A stretch of DNA of 64,000 nt from Clostridium sporogenes (GTDB lineage: Bacteria > Bacillota > Clostridia > Clostridiales > Clostridiaceae). Below, piece by piece: positions 1 to 8,661 of this stretch (within the stretch, counting starts at the first letter, position 1; each line of letters starts with the position of its first letter). The stretch lies in assembly GCF_001020205.1 (NCBI RefSeq), contig NZ_CP011663.1:248001-312000 (forward strand), read 5' to 3'. Below the pieces are notes generated by a model. The model saw only the letters and a program-made list of their open reading frames with translations, was not told the origin of the DNA and did no database searches. Both the position numbers and the translations under genes were made by a program.

Positions 1-456
1 AAAGAAAATGAAAAAGGAACATTAAAAGATGTAATAAAAGGAAAAGATGTATTTATAGGTGTGTCAGCGCCAAACATACTTACAGAAGAAATGGTAGCCA
101 CTATGAATAATGATTCTATAGTATTTGCTATGGCAAACCCAACTCCAGAAATAATGCCAGATAAAGCAAAAAAGGCAGGAGCCAGAGTAGTAGCTACAGG
201 AAGATCTGATTTCCCAAATCAAATAAATAATGTATTAGTATTTCCAGGAATTTTTAGAGGTGCATTAGATGTAAGATCTAAAGTTATAAATGAAGAAATG
301 AAACTAGCAGCAGCTAAAGCTATAGCCTCTTTGGTACAGGATAATGAACTAAATGAGGAGTATATAATACCAGGAGCCTTTGATAAAAGAGTAGCACAGG
401 TTGTAGCAGAGGAAGTAAAAAAAGTAGCTCTAGAAATGGGATTATCAAAACTATAA
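1..456 (+). CDS. Malic enzyme, C-terminal part (gene starts before window)
   Basis: The reading frame is open from the first base, so this is the last 151 residues of a longer protein. It carries the NAD(P)-binding domain motifs of malic enzyme: VSAPN, AMANPTPEI and GRSDFPNQINN, followed by the usual helical C-terminus. Malic enzymes oxidatively decarboxylate malate to pyruvate and CO2 in the cytoplasm. The N-terminal catalytic Tyr and Lys residues lie outside the window. The gene ends at a strong hairpin shared with the convergent cinA. Cofactor preference (NAD or NADP) cannot be read from this fragment. Confidence 0.93.
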   Translation, partial: KENEKGTLKDVIKGKDVFIGVSAPNILTEEMVATMNNDSIVFAMANPTPEIMPDKAKKAGARVVATGRSDFPNQINNVLVFPGIFRGALDVRSKVINEEMKLAAAKAIASLVQDNELNEEYIIPGAFDKRVAQVVAEEVKKVALEMGLSKL

Positions 457-489
457 AATAAGGAAAGTGAATCACACTTTCCTTATTTT
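455..489. terminator. Bidirectional terminator between malic enzyme and cinA
   Basis: Perfect 15-bp inverted repeat, 455-469 with 475-489, with a 5-nt loop. It is A-rich on one flank and T-rich on the other, so it can stop transcription from both convergent genes. The cinA stop codon lies inside the right arm. Confidence 0.85.
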
Positions 490-1712
490 AAGTTTCTTCT
501 TAAAAAATCTAGTGCTTTAGTTACAGTTATATTTCTTATAAATTGTCTGTTACCAGAATAATTTAATTCTTTAACAAAGGCTTTGCCATTTATGTAAAGA
601 CCGATATAAACTAATCCTATAGGTTTATCATATGTGCCACCACTAGGACCTGCTACCCCTGTAGTAGATATTCCTATATTTGTACCTGAAGATTTTGCTA
701 TACCTTCAGCCATTTCTAGGGCCACTTCCTTACTTACAGCTGTATATTTTTCTAAGGTTTCTTTTTTTACATTTAATCTATTTATTTTAGATTCATTGCT
801 ATAAGTTATAGCCCCTTCTAAAAATATAGATGATATACCAGGAAAGTTTATAAGTTTTCCTGCTAGTAAACCACCAGTACAAGATTCTGCTGTAGCTATA
901 GTTAAATTTCTTTTTATAAGAGTATTAGCAATAACTTCTTCTAATGAAGTTTCACCAGAACCATATATATTATCTCCTAGTATTTCTCTTACTTTTTCTT
1001 CTACAGGGCTTATTAAACTTAGGGCTTTTTCTTCAGAATGTGCCTTAGCGGTAATTCTTAATGTAGTTTCTCCTTGTTTAGCATAAGGAGCTACTGTAGG
1101 ATTAGTTTGATTTTCTAAAATATCACTTATTAAATCTGCTACATCACTTTCTCCTATGCCTGTTATTCTTAAAACTTTAGATTTTATAGTATAATTTGTT
1201 AGTTTACCTAAATAAGGTATTACTTTGTTTTCAAACATAGGTTGCATTTCATAAGGTGGGCCAGGCAGTATTATAGCTATTTTATTATTTTTTTCTATTA
1301 TAAATCCTGGCGCGGTCCCATTAGGATTTTCTAGTATTGTACAATTCTTAGGAAAGTAAGCTTGTTTTTTATTACTTTCTGTCATAGATTTATTAAAACA
1401 TAATAGTCTTTTTTCTATTTGATTTAAGGATTCTTGATGTAGTATTAAATCTTCCTGAAAAAATTTAGCTACGGATTCTTTAGTAAGATCATCCTTGGTA
1501 GGTCCTAAACCCCCAGTAGTTATAACTAAATCACAATAATTAAAGGCCCTTTCGAGTTCTTTTAATAATCTATTTTCATTATCTCCAATTACAGAGTGAT
1601 GATAGACCTCTATCCCCATATTAGCTAATTCTTTAGATATATATTGGGCATTTGTATTTACAATGTCACCTAATAATAGTTCAGTTCCTACACAAAGTAT
1701 TTCTGCTTTCAT
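483..1712 (-). CDS. cinA: CinA-family protein (competence/damage-inducible; NMN deamidase domain)
   Basis: 409 residues, the usual length for two-domain CinA. The N-terminal molybdopterin-binding-like (COG1058) domain shows TGGLGPTKDD at 66-75 and LPGPP at 149-153. The C-terminal CinA domain shows AESCTGG at 275-281 and TGVAGPSGG at 351-359, the motifs of nicotinamide-mononucleotide deamidase (PncC). The family is linked to pyridine-nucleotide recycling and, in some Gram-positives, competence. The ATG is preceded by AAGGAAGGTG on the minus strand. It is convergent with malic enzyme. The biochemical role here is inferred from the family. Confidence 0.93.
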   Translation of the reverse strand: MKAEILCVGTELLLGDIVNTNAQYISKELANMGIEVYHHSVIGDNENRLLKELERAFNYCDLVITTGGLGPTKDDLTKESVAKFFQEDLILHQESLNQIEKRLLCFNKSMTESNKKQAYFPKNCTILENPNGTAPGFIIEKNNKIAIILPGPPYEMQPMFENKVIPYLGKLTNYTIKSKVLRITGIGESDVADLISDILENQTNPTVAPYAKQGETTLRITAKAHSEEKALSLISPVEEKVREILGDNIYGSGETSLEEVIANTLIKRNLTIATAESCTGGLLAGKLINFPGISSIFLEGAITYSNESKINRLNVKKETLEKYTAVSKEVALEMAEGIAKSSGTNIGISTTGVAGPSGGTYDKPIGLVYIGLYINGKAFVKELNYSGNRQFIRNITVTKALDFLRRNLK

Positions 1713-1737
1713 GATTTTAGCACCTTCCTTAAATAGT

Positions 1738-2721
1738 TTAGTTAATCTTTACATATTTATCTATGAATTTATATAAATTTTTTCTGTATTCTTTCTTGTT
1801 ATATAAATAGGCTTGAGCATGGCCTGCATTAGGAGCAATATATATTTCTTTTGGTCCTGGTTTTATTTTATACATTTCTTCACTCATTTTTTTAGGTATA
1901 TAAATATCTTTATCACCATGTATAAACATTATAGGTGTTTGTACAGTTTTTATAGAATCTATAGGAGAAACACTGCTATAGAGAAACTTTGATTTTAAAA
2001 GGGTACAAGCACCAGAATAGAATAATAATGAATCAGTAATTATTTTATTATTAATGTGTAGCTCTTCATTTAACTTATTTTTTAAAAGCTCTTCTAAATT
2101 AGAATAGGGACAATCTGCTACATAAAATTTTACTCTATTTTTAGATAAATTCATTTTAGAGTGAAGTAATATTGTGGATGCACCTAAAGATTCTCCATGA
2201 GCACCTATAATACCACCAGGATTTTTTCTTTCTAGCCAATCAATACACTTATCCAAATCATATTTTTCATAATATCCATAGGTTACATCAGAACCTCCGC
2301 TCAAACCATGATATCTAGAATCATATATTAAAACATTAAAACCTTTATCTAAGTATAAATCTGCATACTTCATTGACTCCCAACGAGAGGAGCGGATGCC
2401 ATGAACTATAACTACAGAATTTTTAGTCTTATGAGGATTTTTCATATAAGTTCCCTTTAGAGTATAACCACATTTGGAGTTTATAGTGATGTTTTCTTTT
2501 TCTAATGTATTGAATCGCTTTTCATCAAAAGTCGATTTATAAGTATCGTACATATTAGTGATGTTTCTACTAGTAGGTTCTATGCACGCCCTAACATATA
2601 TTAAATTACCATTATAAAAACCTAATATATTAATGGCTATGGAAATCATTAATATAGGTATTAAAAATAATATTTTATATTTTTTAGTTTTAGTGTTTTT
2701 AATATTGGCTGTGTGATACAT
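1738..2721 (-). CDS. Membrane-anchored alpha/beta hydrolase
   Basis: About 327 residues. An N-terminal membrane segment (roughly 17-36) is followed by an alpha/beta-hydrolase fold. The nucleophile elbow reads GESLGAS, and HGDKDIYIP (acid) and NAGHAQAY (histidine) complete the likely triad. The start is taken at the ATG at 2721 because AAGGGGGAAAAT directly precedes it. A more upstream in-frame ATG (2745) would put that ribosome site inside the gene. It resembles the YqkD/BAAT-like hydrolases often annotated as 'alpha/beta fold hydrolase' in Clostridium. The substrate is unknown. It may share a transcript with cinA, 25 nt downstream. Confidence 0.85.
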   Translation of the reverse strand: MYHTANIKNTKTKKYKILFLIPILMISIAINILGFYNGNLIYVRACIEPTSRNITNMYDTYKSTFDEKRFNTLEKENITINSKCGYTLKGTYMKNPHKTKNSVVIVHGIRSSRWESMKYADLYLDKGFNVLIYDSRYHGLSGGSDVTYGYYEKYDLDKCIDWLERKNPGGIIGAHGESLGASTILLHSKMNLSKNRVKFYVADCPYSNLEELLKNKLNEELHINNKIITDSLLFYSGACTLLKSKFLYSSVSPIDSIKTVQTPIMFIHGDKDIYIPKKMSEEMYKIKPGPKEIYIAPNAGHAQAYLYNKKEYRKNLYKFIDKYVKIN

Positions 2722-2833
2722 ATTTTCCCCCTTAATAAAATACATTAGATTAGAGTAATTTATATTAATATATTATTTTTAAACTAAATAGTGTGTAAAT
2801 TTTTAAAATTAAAGGAGGTGAATTTATTTAATA

Positions 2834-3868
2834 TTAAGATACACAGTATTTTATTATTAGATCTAATGTGGCTAGTATTGCATCCATATGGGTTCTTTCA
2901 TAAGCATGAGAGGCATATACTCCAGGACCTATCAAAGCAGTTTTTATATCGAAACCTGATCTTAAAGCAGCACTGGCATCAGATCCGTAAGAAGGATATA
3001 TATCTATTTTATAAGGGATATTGCTAGTTTTACATATATTAATTAAATTTTTTCTAAAATCTAAATCATAGGGACCTGTAGAATCTTTTGCGCATATGGA
3101 TACACTATATTCAGAGGAGTTTTGATTTTCTCCAGGGGCACCCATATCTACAGCAACAAATTCTTTTGTATTTTTTGGTATGTAACTAGCGCCGTGACCT
3201 ACTTCCTCATAGTTACTAAATAAGAAATTAGTAGTACAAGATAATGGTAAATTATTAACATGAATATATTTTATAGCATAAAGAAGAATGGCTAGAGATG
3301 CTTTATCATCTAAATGTCTACTTTTTATAAAACCATTTTCAGTAAATATATTTCTTGTATCAAAGGAAATAAAATCTCCTATGTTTATGTTTAAATTTTC
3401 TACATCTTTTTTAGAAAATACTTTTTCATCTAATATTACTTCCATGTTCTCAGGAGAACGCTTTAAATCATAAGCTTCTTTACCATGAATGTGAACGGAA
3501 GGTTTTATAGTTTGTATTGTTCCTGAATAAACTTCATCATTTAGTGTGTGGATGCTACAATTTTCACCTTCAATAGAATTCATCATAAATCCACCTAATG
3601 GGATTAAGGATAATGTTCCGTTATCATTTATGTTTTTAACCATAGCACCAAGGGTATCCATATGAGCAGATAAGGTTCGCTCAAAGCTTTTATCTTCTCC
3701 TTCTAAGGTAACTATTATGGAACCTTTATTTGTTATTTTATATTGTATACCAATAGTATCTAATTCTTTTTTTATATAATCTGTTATATGATTAGTAAAA
3801 CCTGTTGGACTTGGAATAGTTAATATATTTTTTAAATAATTTAATATAAGTTTTTTGTGATAATCCAT
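2834..3868 (-). CDS. M42-family metallopeptidase (glutamyl aminopeptidase type)
   Basis: 344 residues, typical for M42 peptidases (FrvX/YsdC-like). Metal ligands and catalytic acids are visible as SAHMDTLG, SRHLDDKAS, YEEVGHGA, AVDMGAPG and ERTHMDA, in family order. These enzymes are cytoplasmic dinuclear-metal aminopeptidases that trim peptides, forming large tetrahedral assemblies in studied members. Minus-strand AGGGAGTG lies just before the ATG. It faces divergently away from the first VanW gene. Substrate preference cannot be read from sequence. Confidence 0.92.
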   Translation of the reverse strand: MDYHKKLILNYLKNILTIPSPTGFTNHITDYIKKELDTIGIQYKITNKGSIIVTLEGEDKSFERTLSAHMDTLGAMVKNINDNGTLSLIPLGGFMMNSIEGENCSIHTLNDEVYSGTIQTIKPSVHIHGKEAYDLKRSPENMEVILDEKVFSKKDVENLNINIGDFISFDTRNIFTENGFIKSRHLDDKASLAILLYAIKYIHVNNLPLSCTTNFLFSNYEEVGHGASYIPKNTKEFVAVDMGAPGENQNSSEYSVSICAKDSTGPYDLDFRKNLINICKTSNIPYKIDIYPSYGSDASAALRSGFDIKTALIGPGVYASHAYERTHMDAILATLDLIIKYCVS

Positions 3869-3962
3869 ATAAACACTCCCTAAAAATATACTTTTATTAC
3901 TTCCAAGTATATACTAAAATTCAGTATTTTAAAATATTCATTGGAAAGAACTTATTAATCCA

Positions 3963-3991
3963 TAGGAAATTTATGTCTTTTGTAGTATAAT
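3963..3991 (+). promoter_or_regulatory. Probable sigma-A promoter of first VanW gene
   Basis: A perfect TATAAT lies at 3986-3991, with only a weak -35 (TAGGAA, 3963-3968). Transcription would start near 3998, downstream of the ATG at 3996. This supports the TTG at 4020 as the real start. Confidence 0.55.
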
Positions 3992-4019
3992 ATTTATGGA
4001 CTTTAGAGAGGTGATATAT

Positions 4020-5156
4020 TTGGTTAAATCAAGAAAAGATAAAAGAAAGAAAAAATTAAAACCAATGAAGATAGCATTAATTACCTTATCAGTTGCAATA
4101 TTATTGATTTTATCAGCTTTTGTAACATATCAATATAATAATATAAAATCTTATAATAATTTAATTTATCCGGGGGTTTCTGTAGAAGGTATAGATTTAT
4201 CCGGAAAAACTAAAGAGGAAGCAAAAAAGATTGTACAGGAAAGGTATTGGAATAAATTATTAGGTAAGAGTATTAACGTAAAAGTTAAAGATAAGACCTA
4301 TACATTAAAGTATTCTGATTTAAAACCTACAAATAATTTAGACAATCTATTGAAAGATGCAGAAGCTTATGGAAAAAATTTAATAATCTTTAAAAGGTAT
4401 AGTTTGATAAAAAATAAAACTCCTAAAAATTATTCCATAAATTTTAAATATGATGAGAAGGTAATAGACTCATTAATGAGTAAAATAGAAAAGGATGTAA
4501 ATATAAGTCCTATAGATGCATCCTTATCTTTAAATGGGGGTGGCTTTGGTGTTATATCCCATAAAAATGGAGAAAAATTAGATAAAGATAAATTAAAAAA
4601 AGATCTGATTCCTAAAATAAACAATGATATATCTAGTGATATATCAGAAAAAGCTGTAATGAAAACAGTGACGCCTAGAATCACAGAAGACAAGCTACAG
4701 GGGATAGGTAGAATGATAGGATCTTATTCAAGTCATTATGGATCTATATCTTCACCTCAAAGGGCAAACAATATAGCTACATCTACAAGTGCTATAAATG
4801 GTAAAATATTAATGCCAGGAGATGTGTTTAGTTTTAATGGGGTTGTAGGGCAAAGAACAGCAGAAAAGGGATATCAAGCAGCACCGGTTATAGTAGGTGA
4901 AAAAATAGAAAATGGATTAGGTGGGGGAGTATGTCAAGTTTCTTCAACTTTATTCAATGCTGTAGCAAGCTGCAACTTAGAATCTGTAGAAAGATCACAC
5001 CATACCAAACCAGTGCATTATGTACCACAAGGTATGGATGCCACTGTAGATTATGGAAATATAGATTATAAATTTAGAAATAATTTACAAAGCCCCGTTT
5101 ATATAGAGGCTTATACAAGCAATGGTAATGTAGTATTTAATCTTTATTCAAAATAA
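4020..5156 (+). CDS. VanW family protein (first of tandem pair)
   Basis: 378 residues from a TTG start at 4020, which follows AGAGAGGTGAT. An in-frame ATG at 3996 lies on top of the likely transcription start. A basic N-terminus and one membrane segment (about 17-37) are followed by a YoaR-like peptidoglycan-binding domain. The C-terminal VanW domain carries QRANNI, GGGVCQVSSTLFNA and DATVDYGNIDYK. VanW proteins accompany some vancomycin-resistance operons, but their chemistry is not settled. The protein probably sits outside the membrane near the cell wall. It lacks the G5 tail of its neighbour. Confidence 0.87.
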   Translation: MVKSRKDKRKKKLKPMKIALITLSVAILLILSAFVTYQYNNIKSYNNLIYPGVSVEGIDLSGKTKEEAKKIVQERYWNKLLGKSINVKVKDKTYTLKYSDLKPTNNLDNLLKDAEAYGKNLIIFKRYSLIKNKTPKNYSINFKYDEKVIDSLMSKIEKDVNISPIDASLSLNGGGFGVISHKNGEKLDKDKLKKDLIPKINNDISSDISEKAVMKTVTPRITEDKLQGIGRMIGSYSSHYGSISSPQRANNIATSTSAINGKILMPGDVFSFNGVVGQRTAEKGYQAAPVIVGEKIENGLGGGVCQVSSTLFNAVASCNLESVERSHHTKPVHYVPQGMDATVDYGNIDYKFRNNLQSPVYIEAYTSNGNVVFNLYSK

Positions 5157-5200
5157 TAGTAATTATAAATTAATTAATAATACAATTAAGTTTTTAGGAT

Positions 5201-5243
5201 AAGCCCTCTTAAAATAGATTTAATTTTGAGAAGGCTTATTTTT
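5201..5243 (+). terminator. Terminator after first VanW gene
   Basis: Imperfect 15-bp stem, 5201-5215 with 5223-5237, followed by a T-rich stretch. It separates the two VanW genes into independent transcripts. Confidence 0.75.
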
Positions 5244-5298
5244 ATATAAGGCAATTAATAATAAATATTAATTAATAATAAAGTCCATGGAATTTTTA

Positions 5299-5327
5299 TT
5301 TAAAGTTATATATTTTTATAGTATAAT
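5299..5327 (+). promoter_or_regulatory. Promoter of second VanW gene
   Basis: TTTAAA (5299-5304) and TATAAT (5322-5327) with 17-bp spacing, about 30 nt before the GTG start. This fits a sigma-A promoter. Confidence 0.55.
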
Positions 5328-5356
5328 TTTAATATTAATTAATGAGGTGATTTTGT

Positions 5357-6709
5357 GTGAAGAGTAAAAGAGCTAAAAGAATATTAATCCTTGTTTTCTT
5401 ATTAATGTCAATTTTGTTTGGAGTATTTTATTATATTTATGAAGAAGTGACTGAATTTGATAGTATTATTTATCCTGGAGTTTCTATAGAAGGTATAGAC
5501 TTAACAGCCAAAACTAAAAATGAAGCTAAAAATATAATAGAAACTAAATACTCAAAAACTATAGTTAAGAAAAATATAAATATAACTTGGAATAATAAAA
5601 AATATAATTTATCCTTTGCTAAATTGAATCCTACATATAATATACAAGGAACTATAAATAATGCTTATAGTTATGGAAAAAATTTAAATATATTTAGTAA
5701 ATATAAAATAATTAAGTCTAAAAGTGTACAAAATTACACATTAAAGTTTTCCTATGATAAAAAAGTTATGGATGAATTTATAGGTTCCATAGAAAAAGAT
5801 ATAAATAAAGAAGCTGAGAACGCTAAAATCAATGTAAATAAAGGTTCAATATCGATAGTTGATGATAAAAAAGGATTTAAATTAGAAAAAGATAATTTGA
5901 AAAAAATATTATACTCTAAGATGGATGGTAAAAATTTAAAAGATATAAATGAAAAAGCTCCAGTTAAAACTGAGGAAGCTAAAATAAAAAAGAAACAATT
6001 AGAAACAGTAAATTCAAATATATCATCATATACTACTAATTATGGATCCATATCTTCACCACAAAGAGCAAACAACATAGAAATATCAACAAAGGCTATT
6101 AATGGAACTTTACTAATGCCTGGTGAAAGTTTTAGTTTTAATAATACTGTAGGACCAAGAACAGAAAAACGAGGATATCAAGGGGCCCCTGTTATCATTG
6201 GAAATAAAATAGAATCAGGATTAGGTGGAGGTATCTGTCAAGTATCAGGTACATTATATAATGCTATTTTAAAGGCAAATATAAATGCCACAGAAAGAGT
6301 TCGCCATACATTTCCATCTACTTATGTTCCCATAGGAATGGATGCTACAATAGATTATGGTAACATAGATTATAAATTTAAAAACACATTGAAATATCCT
6401 ATATATATAGAAGGAATAACAGATGGAGTAAATGTAATTTTTAATATATATTCTAATAGTTCTTTAAAAAACAAGACATATAATATAAGTTCTGAAATAT
6501 ATGAAACTGTAACTCCTAAAGAGCAATATATTGATGATGCTAATATTTCATTAGGCAAAACAGAAATAGTGCAGGAAGCTCATACAGGATATAAGGTTAA
6601 AGTTTATAAAAGTACAGTAGAAAATGATAGTGTTGTAAAAAAAGAATTGTTATATACTGATTTTTATAAACCTGTGGATAAAATTATAAAAAGAGGAACT
6701 AAGAAATAA
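5357..6709 (+). CDS. VanW family protein with C-terminal G5 domain
   Basis: 450 residues from GTG, preceded by GAGGTGA. It is a paralogue of the gene just upstream: membrane anchor (about 7-28), YoaR-like domain, then a VanW domain with QRANNI, GGGICQVSGTLYNA and DATIDYGNIDYK. It adds about 75 C-terminal residues that read as a G5 domain (a YNISSEIYETVTPKEQ-type start and a Lys-rich end). G5 domains occur in wall-binding proteins. A cell-envelope role is likely and the exact function is unknown. The pair probably arose by tandem duplication, with the tail gained or lost afterwards. Confidence 0.87.
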   Translation: MKSKRAKRILILVFLLMSILFGVFYYIYEEVTEFDSIIYPGVSIEGIDLTAKTKNEAKNIIETKYSKTIVKKNINITWNNKKYNLSFAKLNPTYNIQGTINNAYSYGKNLNIFSKYKIIKSKSVQNYTLKFSYDKKVMDEFIGSIEKDINKEAENAKINVNKGSISIVDDKKGFKLEKDNLKKILYSKMDGKNLKDINEKAPVKTEEAKIKKKQLETVNSNISSYTTNYGSISSPQRANNIEISTKAINGTLLMPGESFSFNNTVGPRTEKRGYQGAPVIIGNKIESGLGGGICQVSGTLYNAILKANINATERVRHTFPSTYVPIGMDATIDYGNIDYKFKNTLKYPIYIEGITDGVNVIFNIYSNSSLKNKTYNISSEIYETVTPKEQYIDDANISLGKTEIVQEAHTGYKVKVYKSTVENDSVVKKELLYTDFYKPVDKIIKRGTKK

Positions 6710-6863
6710 AATAGATTTAATTTTAAAACTGGAAATATAAAAAATACACTCATAAAATCTATTGTTAGACACACTCTTTATAAGGTTATTTATGTGGATA
6801 TTATATAATGTTGTTACATATACTTTAGAGATAAGTTACATACTATAATTAAGGAGTGATAGT

Positions 6864-7871
6864 ATGTTTATTCCCAAAACAGTTATATTTGAAGAAAAAG
6901 CTTTAGAATATGATAAAGGAAAAGAAATTTTAAAAGAATTAAAAAATAAAAACATAGAAATAAAATATTCAAAAACAGGAAGAGTAACAGGAAGAGGAGA
7001 GAGAACTCCAAATGAAATGTATTTTGAAGGTAAAAATACATTAGTAATAGGCATAAGAAAGTCTTTAGATTTTCAAAGCTGTAAACCATCAGCTCATTAT
7101 CAATTGCCTTTAGTGAGTGGATGCATGGGAATGTGCGAATATTGTTATTTAAATACTCAAATGGGAAAAAGACCTTACACAAAAGTTTATGTAAACACAG
7201 AAGAGATATTAAATAAGGCTGAAAAATACTCAAAAGAAAGATTACCTGAAATTACGGTGTTTGAAGGGGCTGCTACATCAGATCCTATACCAGTAGAGCC
7301 TTATTCACATTCCTTAAAAGATACTATAGAATTTTTTGGTAAAAAGCCAAATATGAAATTTAGATTTGTAACTAAATTTGCAGATGTAGATAGTTTAGTC
7401 AACTTAAATCATAATGGAAATACTACTATTAGGTTTAGCATAAATACAGATAATGTAATAAAAAATTTTGAACATAGAACACCTCTAGTTTTAGATAGGT
7501 TGGAGGCTGCCAAGAAGATAGCAAAAGCTGGGTATAATTTAGGATTTATTATAGCACCAGTATTTATATATGAAGGTTGGGAAAAAGATTATTTAGAGTT
7601 ATTAAAAAACATAAATACTATGTTTAAAGGTATTCCCGTAGAATTTGAAGTGATATCCCATAGATTTACTAAAAGGGCTAAGGATAATATATTAAGTGTG
7701 TTTTCAAACACAACTTTACCTATGGTAGAAGAGAATAGAAAATTTAAATATGGTCAGTTTGGATATGGAAAGTATATATATAAGGATGAGGAGTTACAGA
7801 ATATAAAAAAGTTCTTTAGAGACAATATAACAAAATTTTTTGGAGAAGATAACATTAATTATATTATATAG
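6864..7871 (+). CDS. splB: Spore photoproduct lyase family radical SAM protein (lacks the usual H-donor cysteine)
   Basis: 335 residues, matching spore photoproduct lyase (SPL) in length and over its whole course. The radical-SAM cluster motif CX3CX2C is C87, C91 and C94. The two tyrosines flanking the last Cys (Y93, Y95) are kept. SPL reverses UV-induced 5-thyminyl-dihydrothymine in germinating spores using a 4Fe-4S cluster and SAM. The position of the hydrogen-donating Cys141 of the Bacillus enzyme (43 residues after the last cluster Cys) is Ala137 here, GCT at 7272-7274. AAGGAGTGAT precedes the ATG. A CATACTA box at 6839-6845 resembles a sigma-G -10 element, but it sits very close to the ribosome site. 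Confidence 0.87.
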   Translation: MFIPKTVIFEEKALEYDKGKEILKELKNKNIEIKYSKTGRVTGRGERTPNEMYFEGKNTLVIGIRKSLDFQSCKPSAHYQLPLVSGCMGMCEYCYLNTQMGKRPYTKVYVNTEEILNKAEKYSKERLPEITVFEGAATSDPIPVEPYSHSLKDTIEFFGKKPNMKFRFVTKFADVDSLVNLNHNGNTTIRFSINTDNVIKNFEHRTPLVLDRLEAAKKIAKAGYNLGFIIAPVFIYEGWEKDYLELLKNINTMFKGIPVEFEVISHRFTKRAKDNILSVFSNTTLPMVEENRKFKYGQFGYGKYIYKDEELQNIKKFFRDNITKFFGEDNINYII

Positions 7872-7930
7872 AGAATTAACATTTTGTTAATTCCTTATGT
7901 TCTTTACTAAAGCTTTAGAATAGAGTAATA

Positions 7931-8135
7931 TAGTTATTGTAATAACCCTTTTATCCGATGACTATCCGCTTTAATACTCCCATCGCACTCTGTGAAAGCG
8001 ATTCGCACCAAATCAAAGATTTGGACTCTCTGCTTTTCTTCAAAGTGGGAGTAAAGAGAGGGGGTACGTCCCTGGATAACGATTTCTAAGCTTCAGAGCG
8101 AGTAGAAACTCCCCCTGAAGCCAAGAACTCTGTTT
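7931..8135. ncRNA. GC-rich multi-hairpin element (structured RNA or IS-derived repeat)
   Basis: This fills the 310-nt gap between splB and trmL and is clearly richer in G+C than its surroundings. Pairings visible by eye are 7976-7982 with 8046-8052 (enclosing), CCAAATC/GATTTGG (8008-8014 with 8018-8024), GCG/CGC around 7998-8006 and GCTTCAG/CTGAAGC (8090-8096 with 8115-8121). A possible long-range GGGGG/CCCCC contact joins 8060-8064 and 8111-8115. No protein frame runs through it. The tail faintly recalls right ends of IS605/TnpB-type elements, but no transposase is present. Class unknown. Confidence 0.5.
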
Positions 8136-8181
8136 ATACTTATTAGTTTAAATATATATTATAAAAATGGGAGGAAATGTT

Positions 8182-8649
8182 TTGAGTTTAAATATAGTAT
8201 TATTTCAACCAGAGATACCACAAAATACTGGTAATATAGCAAGGACATGTGTGCTTACCAATTCTAAATTACATCTAATAAAACCTTTAGGATTTAGTTT
8301 AGATGAAAAGCACTTAAGAAGAGCAGGATTAGATTATTGGAAATATTTAGATTTAACTATATATGAATCCTATGAGGAATTAAGAGAGAAATACAAAGAT
8401 TCAAATTTTTATTTTTCAACTACTCATGGCAATAATTTTTACACAGATGTTAAATATAGTGATGGAGATTTCATTGTTTTTGGAAGAGAATCTTCAGGAC
8501 TACCAGATGAAATAAGAGATAGTGATCCTAGTAAGTGTATAAGAGTTCCAATGATTAATACAACTACTAGGTCTTTAAATTTGTCTAATACTGTAGCTAT
8601 AGTTACCTATGAAGCTTTAAGACAAGTTGGTTTCCCAGATATGAAATAG
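8182..8649 (+). CDS. trmL: tRNA (cytidine(34)-2'-O)-methyltransferase TrmL
   Basis: 155 residues from a TTG at 8182, 7 nt after GGGAGG. The in-frame ATG at 8167 overlaps that ribosome site and is unlikely to be used. It is a SPOUT/TrmH-type methyltransferase with PEIPQNTGNIART near the N-terminus, GRESSGLP, and a knot region containing NTTTRSLNLSN. The family methylates the wobble-base ribose of tRNA-Leu isoacceptors with SAM. The downstream degV-family gene starts 12 nt after the stop, so the two are probably co-transcribed. Confidence 0.93.
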   Translation: MSLNIVLFQPEIPQNTGNIARTCVLTNSKLHLIKPLGFSLDEKHLRRAGLDYWKYLDLTIYESYEELREKYKDSNFYFSTTHGNNFYTDVKYSDGDFIVFGRESSGLPDEIRDSDPSKCIRVPMINTTTRSLNLSNTVAIVTYEALRQVGFPDMK

Positions 8650-8661
8650 GAGGATCTTGGC

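Noticed and set aside
2791..3027. 78-codon plus-strand ORF with AAAGGAGGTG inside it
   Set aside because: It overlaps the M42 peptidase gene antisense, and the translation is low-complexity without a family match.
6816..6845. Sigma-G promoter for the spore photoproduct lyase gene
   Set aside because: CATACTA is a fair -10 match but the -35 is poor and transcription would start on top of the ribosome site. Kept only as a remark.
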